DNA of 64,000 nucleotides from Anabaena sphaerica FACHB-251. GTDB lineage: Bacteria > Cyanobacteriota > Cyanobacteriia > Cyanobacteriales > Nostocaceae. Where the stretch lies: positions 1 through 64,000 of the forward strand of contig NZ_JACJQU010000011.1 in assembly GCF_014696825.1 (NCBI RefSeq). The letters run 5' to 3'. Positions 47,008 to 57,726 of this stretch are shown here, in pieces; within the stretch, counting starts at the first letter, position 1, and each line of letters starts with the position of its first letter. The position numbers were made by a program, and so were the translations under genes. The notes under the pieces are model-generated. The model saw nothing but the letters and a program-made list of their open reading frames with translations. It did not search any database and had not been told where the DNA came from.

Positions 47008-50000
47008 ATGGCGACGCTGTGGAAGTTGTTGACAAGAAATATTTATCTTCGGGATTTGAACTGGGGACAAGGGGTAGAGGTAGTAAAAACTGGCTCAGAA
47101 GCCGCCAAAGCTGTGTTAGACCTGGCAAAAGCTGTCAATGAGCAAAAATCGAAGTTATCCGACCTCAAGCCATATGCAGAACAAATATCCTCGCTTCTAG
47201 ATGTCCTCAATGGTCCACTTGTTCAGGTTGCAGGTGCAGTCATTCCCTTTGCACCCATCGCGCTGACGATGATTAAATTAATTATTGATCAGACCAACAA
47301 AGAGTTAAATTTAGAACAGTGTGTGGCATTAGTTAGCCAAGCTGCTTATTTAGAAAGTTTTCAGGAACTTGTCAGAGAACAGCCAGAATTAATAGAGAAA
47401 TTAAATTTAAATAAATCTCCCGCTTCTGATGCAGTTGCACAGAAGATTAAAAAATTGGGTGAACAGGAATTAGATGAACGGGACGCGAAAAAAGCCATAG
47501 TTTATTTCCATGAATCCAAATTAGCGGCATCATTCAATGAAGTTTTACAACAACGTTTACAAGAAGCAGGTTTAGAAGCAGAAAAAGCAGAAATTTTAAC
47601 TGAACAAGTAGCACGAAAAACCGATGAATATCTGTTCTCAGAACTGGTAAAAACTGGGGATAAAGTTAAGCAGTTAGTAGAATGGTATAGCGTCGGGGGG
47701 AAAGAACAACTAGAGAAATATTTGAGTATAGAAGATTATTTAGAACAGCAAATTAAACCCAAACCAGAAGAAAAGATTTTTGACGAAAAAGAAATTACCT
47801 TCCGGGATTTGTATGTTCCTCTGCAAGTGCGTCCAGTAGATGATAATGGTAAACCTGTTGGGGATGAAAAGCTGCAAATAGAGGAATGGGTGATAAAAAT
47901 GCTAACTGACTCGGATAAACAACAGAAAGTTTTGTTTATTCAAGGTGAAGCCGGCAGGGGAAAGAGTGTTTTTAGTCGGATGTTTGCTGATAGGGTGCGG
48001 CGAGAATTACACCCCAGTTTTACGCCGATTTTAATTCGCTTGCGGGATTTACGGGTGTTAGGGGATAATCTGACTGAAACTTTGAAAAAGCATTTAGAAA
48101 CAGTTGATTTTGTTCAAAGTGATTCTGGTTGGTTGACGGATAAAAATACTCAATTTTTATTTTTGCTGGATGGATTTGATGAACTTTTGTTAGAAAGAAG
48201 AGAAAGCAGAGAAGCGCAAGAAGTTTTACAGCAAGTAGAGAGTTTTCAAAATAATAGCCATCATCGGTTTTTGGTGACAGGTCGCCCTTTAGCATTGCAA
48301 AACATTGAGCGTTTGATTACACAAACCAAATGCTTAACAAGAGTCGAACTTCAGCCGATGGATGATGAAATTAGGGAAACATGGCTGAATAAATGGGAAG
48401 CTAAATTTGGTAATCAGGAAACAACTGAATTTAAAGAATTTTTAGAATCTTGTCCTGAAGAAATTCAAGAGACACTAGCACGAGAGCCTTTACTACTTTA
48501 TCTCTTAGCAAGAATGCACCGGGAAAAACATTTTAATGCTCAGATGTTTGCAGGTGCAGAAGGAATTAAAGCCAAAATTCGCATTTATGATGAGTCAATT
48601 AAATGGGTTTTAGAAAAACAGCGTCAGGACGAAAACCTACGTTTGGCTGGACTAGAAAGCGAAGATTTGCGAGAGTTTTTAACTGAGGTGGCTTTGTGTG
48701 TGGTGCAGTCTGGTAATGAATCTGCCAATATCAAAATGTTAGAGGCAAGAATTAAAGACAATCAACCCATTGCCAATTTACTTCAGCAAGCCAGAAAGGA
48801 GATACCCTACGAAAAGCTGACAGAACAGAAAACATTAAATAACCTAGTAACAGCTTTTTACATTAAACCTGCTTCTGGGAAAGAAGGCGGTTCAATGGAG
48901 TTTGTTCACAAAAGCTTTGGCGAATTTTTATTTGCAGAACGATTGGTAAACAGTTTTTGTGATTGGACAGATCAAGTTACCAAGCGTAACCGTCAAGAAG
49001 ACTCAGTTTCAACAGATGTGATGGATAAACAAATTTATGATTTGTTGGGTTATGGAAATTTAACGCCGGAAATTGTTGAATATTTGATGGGGTTGTTAGC
49101 TGAAAGATCAGAATTTAATGCTAAATGCTATGTAAAACTGTTCCAAAGATTGGAGGAATTTTACCTGCGTTGGTGCGATGGAGAATTTATTGATGCACCT
49201 CCAGAAACAGAAATCTTGCCTCTGTTTAAGAAAGAGCAGTTGAAGAAGCTATTACCAGAGCGAGAAAAACATTTGGGACTGCGACAGGTGGATGTGTACA
49301 CGGGACTGAATGTGTTGATTTTGCTGTTGGAGTTGCATCGTTACGCTAAATTTAATGATGACTTGAAAGATGACATCAATTTTCATCCTTGTGGTCAGCC
49401 TAATACAGAGGGGTTTGATGACGAATGCTTACTTCGCATAATTGGCTATAGTCAGTGCTTAGGTGCTGACACCTTTAACAAAAATCTGGGATTTTTCCTC
49501 AGCCATGCGAACCTTAGCGGTGTCAACCTTGATGGTGCCGACCTCTACAAAGTCAATCTCAGTCAAGCTGATCTCAGCAATGCTAAACTTAAGGGTGTCG
49601 ATCTCCAATCAGCTTTGCTATACGGTGTTAATCTCACCGGAGCGTACCTTAACGGTGCTGACCTTTATAATGTTAACCTCAACGAAGCTGACCTTACAGA
49701 AGCTGATCTCATGGGTACTAGTTTAACCGAAGCTGATCTCATGGGGACGATCCTCAATGATGCCAGCCTCAACGGTGCCGACCTTAATGATGCCAACCTT
49801 ATCGGTGCGAAGCTTTTTGGTACTATTCTTGAAGCAATTCAATGGAACAATAATACAAGATGGGTAAACGCTTTGTGGCTGCATGAAGCTTTAAACGTTC
49901 CCTCAGAGTTGGCACAACAACCATTGTTTTCAGCTGCGGTGGCGTTAAGTGAGGGGATGAGTTTGGTAGGAGAAGGTAAGTTTGCAGAGGCTATTCAAGC

Positions 50001-50364
50001 TTACAATCAGGCTTTAAGCATAGACCCTAATTTACAGATTTCCGCCGAATCTTGGAATATTCTAGGTTGGTTTGGTACTCTTCATGGTGATCCTGCTGAT
50101 GTAATTTATGCCTGTGAAAATGCAGTTGCCTCAGAACCAGAAGATAAAATATGGCAAGATAGTCGAGGACTGGCTAGGGCATTAACAGGTAATTTAACTG
50201 GAGCATTAACAGACTTTCAATCAGCAGTAGATAGCAATGCGCTTGATTACTCAGAAGTTGATAAACAGCGCCGACTGCGTTGGATAGAAGCACTCAAAGC
50301 AGGTCTAAATCCTTTTACTCCAGAGGAATTGGAGGAAGTGCGAAAGGCTGAGGGGATGTTTTAA
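47008..50364 (+). CDS. NACHT NTPase with pentapeptide repeats and C-terminal TPR
   Basis: This intact 1118-residue STAND protein has, in order, a helical N-terminal domain (about 20-290, VEVVKTGSEAAKAVLDLAKA onward) and a NACHT NTPase with Walker A IQGEAGRGKSVFSRMF (about 311-325). Walker B is QFLFLLDGFDELL (about 380-392), followed by the arginine-sensor region FLVTGRPL and the FVHKSFGEFLFAERLV motif that closes the NACHT module. A pentapeptide-repeat solenoid follows (about 833-943, units like ANLSG/VNLDG/ADLYK) and then TPRs (AEAIQAYNQALSIDPN). Bacterial NACHT proteins act as intracellular sensors, and several protect against phage. The solenoid would be the sensor or scaffold part here. 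The N-terminal effector is unknown to me. Single gene, no partner. Confidence 0.9.
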   Translation: MATLWKLLTRNIYLRDLNWGQGVEVVKTGSEAAKAVLDLAKAVNEQKSKLSDLKPYAEQISSLLDVLNGPLVQVAGAVIPFAPIALTMIKLIIDQTNKELNLEQCVALVSQAAYLESFQELVREQPELIEKLNLNKSPASDAVAQKIKKLGEQELDERDAKKAIVYFHESKLAASFNEVLQQRLQEAGLEAEKAEILTEQVARKTDEYLFSELVKTGDKVKQLVEWYSVGGKEQLEKYLSIEDYLEQQIKPKPEEKIFDEKEITFRDLYVPLQVRPVDDNGKPVGDEKLQIEEWVIKMLTDSDKQQKVLFIQGEAGRGKSVFSRMFADRVRRELHPSFTPILIRLRDLRVLGDNLTETLKKHLETVDFVQSDSGWLTDKNTQFLFLLDGFDELLLERRESREAQEVLQQVESFQNNSHHRFLVTGRPLALQNIERLITQTKCLTRVELQPMDDEIRETWLNKWEAKFGNQETTEFKEFLESCPEEIQETLAREPLLLYLLARMHREKHFNAQMFAGAEGIKAKIRIYDESIKWVLEKQRQDENLRLAGLESEDLREFLTEVALCVVQSGNESANIKMLEARIKDNQPIANLLQQARKEIPYEKLTEQKTLNNLVTAFYIKPASGKEGGSMEFVHKSFGEFLFAERLVNSFCDWTDQVTKRNRQEDSVSTDVMDKQIYDLLGYGNLTPEIVEYLMGLLAERSEFNAKCYVKLFQRLEEFYLRWCDGEFIDAPPETEILPLFKKEQLKKLLPEREKHLGLRQVDVYTGLNVLILLLELHRYAKFNDDLKDDINFHPCGQPNTEGFDDECLLRIIGYSQCLGADTFNKNLGFFLSHANLSGVNLDGADLYKVNLSQADLSNAKLKGVDLQSALLYGVNLTGAYLNGADLYNVNLNEADLTEADLMGTSLTEADLMGTILNDASLNGADLNDANLIGAKLFGTILEAIQWNNNTRWVNALWLHEALNVPSELAQQPLFSAAVALSEGMSLVGEGKFAEAIQAYNQALSIDPNLQISAESWNILGWFGTLHGDPADVIYACENAVASEPEDKIWQDSRGLARALTGNLTGALTDFQSAVDSNALDYSEVDKQRRLRWIEALKAGLNPFTPEELEEVRKAEGMF

Positions 50365-50382
50365 ACTTACGTCAGTTCGATG

Positions 50383-50546
50383 AACCTCACCCCAACCCCT
50401 CTCCGACACGGAGAGGGGCATTTTAACCCCTCATTGGCAACATTAAATTAAGTTTTTAAGCCTCTCCAGTATTAAATGTTATTCCTTTTCCCTCTCCTCT
50501 TAGGAGAGGGTTAGGGAGAGGTTTGGAGAGGGGTTATTCCGTAAAC
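50383..50546. repeat. C/G-rich hairpin repeat between convergent genes
   Basis: Hairpins such as CCCCTCTCC/GGAGAGGGG and CCTCTCCTCTTAGGAGAGG belong to the same family as 14215, 31005 and 57964. They sit between the convergent NACHT and murQ genes and might also act as terminators. Confidence 0.8.
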
Positions 50547-50589
50547 TTTATGACTTTTTAAACATCCTCTTAGGGGTTAAGGTGATCTA

Positions 50590-51510
50590 TTATTTATCTT
50601 TTTTATAACTATCAACAGCAACACGCAAATTACCTTTATGCGCTGTTAATAGTTGTTCACCAGCGGTTTTATCTAAACCAGTCCACTGCATTAATAAAGC
50701 CAGTTTAACCTTCGTGCCACTGCGTTCTAGTAAAAAACCCGCTGCTTCCCGACTTAAACCGGTTAAATCTTGTAAAATTCTTAAAGCGCGATCGCGTAAT
50801 TTTTGATTTGTAACCGCTACATCAACCATGCGATTGCCATAAACTTTACCTAATTTCACCATCACCCCGGTAGAAAGCATATTTAAAGCTAATTTAGTTG
50901 CAGTACCAGCTTTCAAGCGAGTTGAACCGGCTAAGATTTCTGGCCCCGTTAACAAGCGAATATCAATATCAGCTTCAAAATCTACTTGTTCAGCAGGAAC
51001 ACAGGCAATAAAAACAGTTAAAGCACCCCGTTGACGGGCAGCATTTAAAGCACCGTGAACATAAGGAGTAGTTCCTCCAGCGGTGATACCGACGACTACA
51101 TCAAGTTGAGTAATTTGACGTTGAGCGATCGCACTTTCTCCATCTTCTGCCAAATCTTCTAAACCCTCAGAACTGCGTAACAGCGCCCCTGCACCACCAG
51201 CGATAATACCCTGTACCAACTCTGGGGGTGTGCAGAAAGTAGGCGGACACTCAGCCGCATCCAACACCCCTAATCTGCCACTGGTTCCCGCACCGATGTA
51301 AAATAAACGCCCACCTTGATGTAAACGCTCCGCCGTGCGTTCAATCGCTGCTGCTAACTGAACCTTAGCCCCTGCCACTGCCTCTACAGCTTTTTGGTCT
51401 TCATGATTAAATAACTCCACCAACTCCAGAGAATTGAGTTGGTCTAAATTCAGACTATTAGGATTTACCTGTTCTGTGAGGAGATGCCCGCGTTCCTGCA
51501 AATTTGTCAT
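50590..51510 (-). CDS. murQ: N-acetylmuramic acid 6-phosphate etherase
   Basis: MurQ removes the lactyl ether from MurNAc-6-P in peptidoglycan recycling. This 306-residue protein has the SIS-domain signature YIGAGTSGRLGVLDAAECPP, the catalytic-region LRSSEGLEDLAEDG and the family ending SGTKVKLALLMQWTGLDKTA. The length is normal. No muramidase or kinase gene is adjacent. It is followed by short ttccctgttccc repeats toward the DUF3110 gene. Confidence 0.95.
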   Translation of the reverse strand: MTNLQERGHLLTEQVNPNSLNLDQLNSLELVELFNHEDQKAVEAVAGAKVQLAAAIERTAERLHQGGRLFYIGAGTSGRLGVLDAAECPPTFCTPPELVQGIIAGGAGALLRSSEGLEDLAEDGESAIAQRQITQLDVVVGITAGGTTPYVHGALNAARQRGALTVFIACVPAEQVDFEADIDIRLLTGPEILAGSTRLKAGTATKLALNMLSTGVMVKLGKVYGNRMVDVAVTNQKLRDRALRILQDLTGLSREAAGFLLERSGTKVKLALLMQWTGLDKTAGEQLLTAHKGNLRVAVDSYKKDK

Positions 51511-51568
51511 GTTTGTTAGTTGTCAGTTGTTATTCTTCCCTGTTCCCTGTTCCCTATTCCCTGACTAA

Positions 51569-51985
51569 CTACAATAACCCTTCTAGTCGGCGACGGAGGC
51601 TGTCTAGATCAGAATCAGAAATTTCCGTTTCTGTCTCGCTTGCTGAACTAGGACGGTAAGAATCATCAGTGTCTTGGTTTTGGGCGTTCACTTGCCAATC
51701 AGTTTCTTCTACATTCAATTCTGGAGGAGTGATCACCAAATTACTATTTTCTGGCACAACTTCCCAGTCAAACCCAGCACCTTCACAAAATTCCTTGATA
51801 TCGTCAGCATTCATCATCTCCACTGTAGGAGTTGGGAAATCTTGAGCTTCTAACATTAAAGCAAAGCGTGTAGCGTCATCCTCTGACTCGAACATCATGA
51901 TTGTATTGCGATCGCCCACCCGAATCGAGTGAATTCCTTCATTATCAGTGCCAGCATTGAAAATTAATACAAAAACACGCATCAT
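51569..51985 (-). CDS. DUF3110 protein
   Basis: This 138-residue soluble protein begins MMRVFVLIFNAGTDNEGIHS and contains FESEDDATRFALMLEAQDFP and EEFCE-like acidic motifs, matching DUF3110, which occurs in cyanobacteria and plants. The C-terminal 45 residues are acidic and disordered-looking. Its function is unknown. It is divergent from the TamB-like gene. Confidence 0.85.
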   Translation of the reverse strand: MMRVFVLIFNAGTDNEGIHSIRVGDRNTIMMFESEDDATRFALMLEAQDFPTPTVEMMNADDIKEFCEGAGFDWEVVPENSNLVITPPELNVEETDWQVNAQNQDTDDSYRPSSASETETEISDSDLDSLRRRLEGLL

Positions 51986-52216
51986 TCATCCTTTGAGTTC
52001 ACGTCTATATTATTTCCATTAAAGTTCTAGATCGTGCCTCTGGTAAAGCCAACTATAGACCGAAAGGTATATTTTTGCCGATTTGAGGGAACTTAAGCAA
52101 TAATTATGGTAATCTCTGGCTACAACTTGGGGAAAAAGTTAACTGGTCTTTATATATGTGCTAATTATAAATAGCAGTTTGCCAACTAGCTGCGGCCATT
52201 TCCAGAGTGAAAACCC

Positions 52217-55200
52217 ATGTCTAACTCTTCCAAACAAGATCAACAGACTCCAACCACAGGTCGCAAACGCCTATGGTTGATGATATTGAGTCGTGGTAGC
52301 ATGGCTTTAGGAGCATTGTTACTACTCTTAATCATCGCTGGTATTTGGCGGTTACGGGATTTTATTCAAACAGAGTTAGCACCTTTAGCACAAAAAAACC
52401 TCACTAATACCCTCAACCGTCCCGTTGAACTCGGACAAGTAACAGAATTTTCCCTCACAGGAGTCAGGTTTGCTGCTTCAGCTATCCCCGCAACAGCTAC
52501 AGATCCAGATCGGGCAACTATAGAAGCCGTAGACGTGGGTTTTGATCCTTGGCAGTTAGTTGTTAACCGCCAACTAAAATTAGATGTCACTCTCATTAAC
52601 CCAGATATTTATATTCAACAAGATAACAAAGAACGCTGGATCACTACCACTATAGCCCCCGCAGGAAAACCAGGACTAATTAAAACCGACTTAGATAAAC
52701 TGCGCTTTCGCAATGCCAAGCTCGTCTTGCTAGGGAACCAGAGAACGGGGGAAGCAGGGGAGCAGAGAAGAAATATTAATTTCCCAGTCCCCAGTCCCCA
52801 GTCCCCAATACCTGTGGTATTTTCGGGGTTATATGGAACTGCCCAACTTGTAGAAAATAACCAACTGATTAAGTTTGACGTAGCAGGAAAACCTGAGAAT
52901 GGTGGTAATATTTTTCTTCAGGGAAATATCCGCGCCCAGTCAACTTTAGAAGGTAACTTAAGGGTAAAAACGCAAGATTTATTGGCAGCAGATGTTACTC
53001 GTTTGATTAAGTTACCACTAGATTTACAAGCTGGTCGGGTAAATGGTGATTTACAAATTCAATTGATACCACAACAACCAACTTTATTAGATGGCTCCGC
53101 TGCTTTACAAGGGGTAACGCTGCAAATACCAAAAGTACCCCAACTATTGAGCAATACTCAGGGAAATATCAAGTTTCAAGGATTGGCAATAGAGCTAGAT
53201 AATATAGTTAGCAATTATGGCAAAATTCCCTTAGTAGCTACAGGTATTATTGACCGGGACAATGGCTTTAAATTAGCAGGACGTGTTAATGCAGTAAGTT
53301 TATCAAATGCCCTAGAAACTCTCAAAGTTAAATCACCTTTCCCTGTAAGTGGGGTAGTCAAAGCAGATTTACAGATATTGGGTGGTATCGACAATCCAGT
53401 GCTTTCTGGAACAGTTTCTAATATCAAAACGGCTCAAATTGATAAAGTCGATTTTCAGAAAGTTAGTAGTAAATTTGAGCTTTCTACTCGTGATTCTCTG
53501 ATTACTCTTAAGGATATTCAAGGCAAAACTACATTAGGCGGTGAAGTTACGGGGGCGGGAAAAATCGCCCTTGGTAAAGTACCGCAAATAAATGTTAATT
53601 TAACAGCCAAAAATGTTCCGGGTGATGCGATCGCTAAACTTTATAATAATAATATTAACTCTACATTCCAAATCGGTACTGTCTCAGCTACAGCTAACAT
53701 CAGCGGTGCAGCTAATAATGTTCAGACTCTAGTTAAATGGCAAGCTCCACAAGCCACCTACGCTGCTACTGGGGAAACAATTATCAAAGCAGATCGTACT
53801 GTTGATTTTCGTGATATCGCTGTCAATATTGCTGGTAACATAGTGCGGGGTTATGGTAGTTATAATCGTCAAAGTTGGCAAGCTGTAGCTGTAGCTTCTG
53901 GTGTGAAATTAACACCATTCCTCAAAGAAGAACAACTCGAAAATATTTCTTTGGGAGACGCAACATTTAACGGTAAGTTATTAATATCAGGAACTTCTGA
54001 AAAATTTCAAGTTACTAATATTCGTCCAGAAGATGCAAATATTGATATTGCTGGCGGTAAAATTGCTATTTCTCGTCTACAGTTAGAAGATAAAAACTTT
54101 GTGGCTGACTTGATAGCCCAAGATGTGCGTTTGGGGAAAATATTAAAACAATCTCCTCCAATTTTAAATAATCCCATCGCAGGTAAATTCACTATTGCAG
54201 GTAATACCGAAAATTTCAGCCTCAATACTTTTGGTGCTATTGGTGAAGGCCGTCTAGAAGTTGGTAATGGGACAATTACAGCTAAGAATATTCAAGTTAG
54301 TAATGGTCGCTATAAGGCGCAAATTCAAGCTAAAAATGTACCTGTGCAGAGATTAGCAGATGTTCCACCTCAATTACAAGGTGTGTTAGCTGGTCAGTTC
54401 AATGTTGCCGGTTCTGTGGAGTCTTTTAAACCGCAAACTATCCAAGCTGTTGGTCAAGCACGGCTAAATATTGCAGGGGGAACAGTTACAGCGTCTAATA
54501 TCCAACTTGCTGATGGTCGTTACCAAGCTGTAGTTAATAGTTCAGGGGTACAATTAAATCGCTTAAATAAACAATTACAAGGTCAATTTGCAGGTCAATT
54601 ACAAGTTACTGGGATTGTCGGAACTGCGAAATTAGCTGATGTACGTGCTGCTGGTCAGGTGCAGTTTAGTAGGGGGATTCCGGGAATTAATTCTCCTTTA
54701 AATGCAGCGATTGTTTGGAATGGTCAACAACTCACTATTCCCCAAGCGAGAACTCCAAATTTAAATGCCAGTGGTTACATTTTAGCCAATGCTCAACAGC
54801 CAGGTATACCCGAAATTACTCAATTAAATCTGAATGTGCAAGCGCAAAATTATGACCTGCAAAAATTACCTTTTAAATTGCCTAATGCTGTAGATGTCGC
54901 CGGAAAAGTAGATTTTAGAGGACAAATTACAGGAAAACTCACAGCACCAAATGTTGTTGGTACTTTAGGTTTGCGAAATTTGCAAATTCAGAAATTTGCC
55001 TTTGAACCATTATTAACTGGTGAAATTAATTTGGTACAAGGACGGGGTTTAAGTTTGGATGTTGCTGGTGAACGGGACAGATTAGCAGCTAGATTAAATG
55101 CCAATAATCAACCTAGCGCCTTTTTGGTACAGTGGCAACAAGCACTAGCTACAGGTGAAGCTAAAGGAGATAATTGGGCAGTTAAAGTCAATAATTTTCC

Positions 55201-57712
55201 CTTACAAGCTTTAAATTTAAATTTACCTAATAATCCAATTTTGGGTAAAGGTGCATTAGCTGGGTTGTTGACCGGAGATTTGCAGGTTAATCAAAAGACA
55301 TTAGCAACTAGGGGAAATATTGCGATCGCCAAACCGCAACTTGGTAGAATTAAAGGCGATCGCTTTACCACTCAGTTGAACTATAACAATAATATAGCCA
55401 CCCTCACAAATAGCGAATTTACCGCCAACCAAAGCCGCTACCTCTTTGACGCTACCCTCCAACAAACCACCACAGGTCCCCAACTCCAAGCCAAAATTAA
55501 TATTAACCAAGGCAACATTCAAGATTTGCTCACCGTTGCCCAGATATTTGAACTCCAAGATTTACAAAGAGGTTTAACACCACCAAATTACGGCACATCT
55601 GCGGATTTAGCAACCAACCCGCGAGGCTTACCAAATCAACCTTTATTAACTCAAATTCAGCGTCTAGCAGAAATTGATGCACTCATAGCAGCAGAAGAAC
55701 AAAAACGGTTGGAATCTGAACCAATACCAGACTTAAAAGACTTAAAGGGAATCTTTAACGGTGAAATTGCCATCAATACCGCTACAAAAAACGGACTTGC
55801 AGTGCAGTTTGACTTACAAGGACAAAACTTTACTTGGGGTAGAGAAACAGAACCCAATCGTTTTTATCGGGCAGAAAAAGTCATTGCTGAAGGTAGTTTT
55901 GAAAAAGGCGTTTTGCGGTTACAACCTTTACGCATTGAAGCTAAAGAAAGACTTATCGCCTTTACTGGTAATATCGGTGGTGAAGAACAATCAGGAAAAT
56001 TAACAGTCAATAATTTTCCCATCCAACTATTAAATAATTTCGTCAAGTTACCAGTTGGGATTGCAGGTAATCTCAACGTTGATGCTGCTTTAGCTGGCAG
56101 TATAGCCAACCCTCAAGCTAGAGGACAATTGGAAATCACAGAAGGAACACTCAATCAAAAACAAATAGAATCAGCTACCGCAGGTTTCAGTTATACCAAT
56201 GGACGCTTAAAATTTGGAAGTCAGGTGGTAGCTGCTGGACCCGAACCTGTTAACATTAGTGGTGATATTCCCTATAAATTACCATTTGCATCTGTAGAAC
56301 CAGACAACAATCAAATTACTCTGGATGTAAAAGTAAAAGATGAAGGTTTAGGATTATTAAATCTGTTCACCAATCAAATAGCCTTCGAGAACGGAGAAGG
56401 AGAAGTAGATTTAACTGTCCGGGGAACCAGACAACAACCATTAGTTAAAGGTATTGCCTCTCTGAATAATGCCACATTTGTAGCTCAAGCATTACAAGGA
56501 AAGCTCACCAATGTTTCTGGAAGAGCGGAATTTGATTTTGATAAAGTAGTAGTAGAAAACCTCCAAGGTCAATTTAGCAATGGTAAAATAGAAGCCACTG
56601 GAGAAATCCCCATTTTTAATAGTCAAGACATCACAATCAATAATAAATTCCGTGTTAACCTAGAACAATTAACATTAAATCTCAAGGGATTATATCAAGG
56701 CGGTGCAAGTGGGAATTTAGAAATTACTGGTTCTGTATTGCAACCTGCAATTGGTGGTGAGATAGAATTATCAAATGGTCAAGTTCTACTAGCAGAATCT
56801 AACACCGCTACTTTATCTAAAACTAGTTCTGATTTATCCACCTTTGCAGCTAATAAACAAAACAAAATCAGTGATGTTGAAAGTGGAATTACAAAGTTAA
56901 ATGATTTAAAAATTAAGCTAGGGAAAAACGTGCAAATAGCGCGTCCACCTGTTTTCAACTTTCTAGCATCTGGTGATTTAACTGTGAGTGGTTCTTTAAG
57001 TGATCCTTTACCCACAGGAACTATCAGATTAACTAAAGGTGGTGTAAATTTATTTACTACTCAATTCACCTTAGCTCGCAACTATCAACATACTGCAACT
57101 TTTAGAACGTCTCAACCGCGTGATCCTGAATTAGATATTAAGCTATTTGCTAAAGTATTAGATGGAATCCAAACCAGTGATTTGAGCAGACAAGTTTCTA
57201 CAGGGTTATCAGCATTAGAAACCGTGCGCGTTGAAGCAATAGTCAAAGGTCCCGCTAGTCAACTGAATGAGAATTTAGAATTGAAAAGTAGTCCTAGCCG
57301 TTCACAAACAGAAATCGTCACTTTGTTAGGAGGTGGGTTTGTAGACACCCAAGGACGTGGTGACAGTACATTGGGTTTAATTAATATTGCTGGTTCGGCT
57401 GTTTTCAATAACTTTCAATCGGCATTTAACCAGATTGGTGATGTTTTTGGTTTAAGTGAACTGCGACTATTTCCTACTATTCTTTCTGATAAACCTGAAG
57501 CCGGTAAAAGTAGTTCGAGTTTAGAATTAGCATTAGAAGCCGGCGTTGATATTTCTAGCAGATTTTCTTTTTCTAGTATCAAAATTTTAACAGCTAGTGA
57601 CCCCTTCCAATGGGGGATTAATTACAGAATCAATGATGATTTTCGTGTCCGCGCTTCCACAAATTTAACTGATGATAGTCGTGCAGTTGTTGAATTTGAA
57701 AGAAGATTTTAG
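52217..57712 (+). CDS. tamB: TamB/AsmA-like translocation and assembly protein (DUF490)
   Basis: This very long protein (1831 residues) has a single N-terminal membrane anchor (about 19-46, LSRGSMALGALLLLLIIAGI). A repetitive beta-rich body follows, with many 'GNLRVKTQDL/AGGKIAISRL'-type strands forming a hydrophobic groove. It ends in a DUF490 domain (SGNLEITGSVLQPAIGGEIE to the final VEFERRF). TamB-family proteins span the periplasm and move lipids or outer-membrane proteins between membranes with an Omp85 partner. Residues about 176-198 (NQRTGEAGEQRRNINFPV then PSPQSP) are read from STRR-type DNA (ccccagt heptamers) inserted in frame. Confidence 0.9.
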   Translation: MSNSSKQDQQTPTTGRKRLWLMILSRGSMALGALLLLLIIAGIWRLRDFIQTELAPLAQKNLTNTLNRPVELGQVTEFSLTGVRFAASAIPATATDPDRATIEAVDVGFDPWQLVVNRQLKLDVTLINPDIYIQQDNKERWITTTIAPAGKPGLIKTDLDKLRFRNAKLVLLGNQRTGEAGEQRRNINFPVPSPQSPIPVVFSGLYGTAQLVENNQLIKFDVAGKPENGGNIFLQGNIRAQSTLEGNLRVKTQDLLAADVTRLIKLPLDLQAGRVNGDLQIQLIPQQPTLLDGSAALQGVTLQIPKVPQLLSNTQGNIKFQGLAIELDNIVSNYGKIPLVATGIIDRDNGFKLAGRVNAVSLSNALETLKVKSPFPVSGVVKADLQILGGIDNPVLSGTVSNIKTAQIDKVDFQKVSSKFELSTRDSLITLKDIQGKTTLGGEVTGAGKIALGKVPQINVNLTAKNVPGDAIAKLYNNNINSTFQIGTVSATANISGAANNVQTLVKWQAPQATYAATGETIIKADRTVDFRDIAVNIAGNIVRGYGSYNRQSWQAVAVASGVKLTPFLKEEQLENISLGDATFNGKLLISGTSEKFQVTNIRPEDANIDIAGGKIAISRLQLEDKNFVADLIAQDVRLGKILKQSPPILNNPIAGKFTIAGNTENFSLNTFGAIGEGRLEVGNGTITAKNIQVSNGRYKAQIQAKNVPVQRLADVPPQLQGVLAGQFNVAGSVESFKPQTIQAVGQARLNIAGGTVTASNIQLADGRYQAVVNSSGVQLNRLNKQLQGQFAGQLQVTGIVGTAKLADVRAAGQVQFSRGIPGINSPLNAAIVWNGQQLTIPQARTPNLNASGYILANAQQPGIPEITQLNLNVQAQNYDLQKLPFKLPNAVDVAGKVDFRGQITGKLTAPNVVGTLGLRNLQIQKFAFEPLLTGEINLVQGRGLSLDVAGERDRLAARLNANNQPSAFLVQWQQALATGEAKGDNWAVKVNNFPLQALNLNLPNNPILGKGALAGLLTGDLQVNQKTLATRGNIAIAKPQLGRIKGDRFTTQLNYNNNIATLTNSEFTANQSRYLFDATLQQTTTGPQLQAKININQGNIQDLLTVAQIFELQDLQRGLTPPNYGTSADLATNPRGLPNQPLLTQIQRLAEIDALIAAEEQKRLESEPIPDLKDLKGIFNGEIAINTATKNGLAVQFDLQGQNFTWGRETEPNRFYRAEKVIAEGSFEKGVLRLQPLRIEAKERLIAFTGNIGGEEQSGKLTVNNFPIQLLNNFVKLPVGIAGNLNVDAALAGSIANPQARGQLEITEGTLNQKQIESATAGFSYTNGRLKFGSQVVAAGPEPVNISGDIPYKLPFASVEPDNNQITLDVKVKDEGLGLLNLFTNQIAFENGEGEVDLTVRGTRQQPLVKGIASLNNATFVAQALQGKLTNVSGRAEFDFDKVVVENLQGQFSNGKIEATGEIPIFNSQDITINNKFRVNLEQLTLNLKGLYQGGASGNLEITGSVLQPAIGGEIELSNGQVLLAESNTATLSKTSSDLSTFAANKQNKISDVESGITKLNDLKIKLGKNVQIARPPVFNFLASGDLTVSGSLSDPLPTGTIRLTKGGVNLFTTQFTLARNYQHTATFRTSQPRDPELDIKLFAKVLDGIQTSDLSRQVSTGLSALETVRVEAIVKGPASQLNENLELKSSPSRSQTEIVTLLGGGFVDTQGRGDSTLGLINIAGSAVFNNFQSAFNQIGDVFGLSELRLFPTILSDKPEAGKSSSSLELALEAGVDISSRFSFSSIKILTASDPFQWGINYRINDDFRVRASTNLTDDSRAVVEFERRF

Positions 57713-57726
57713 GTAACTCGTAATTC

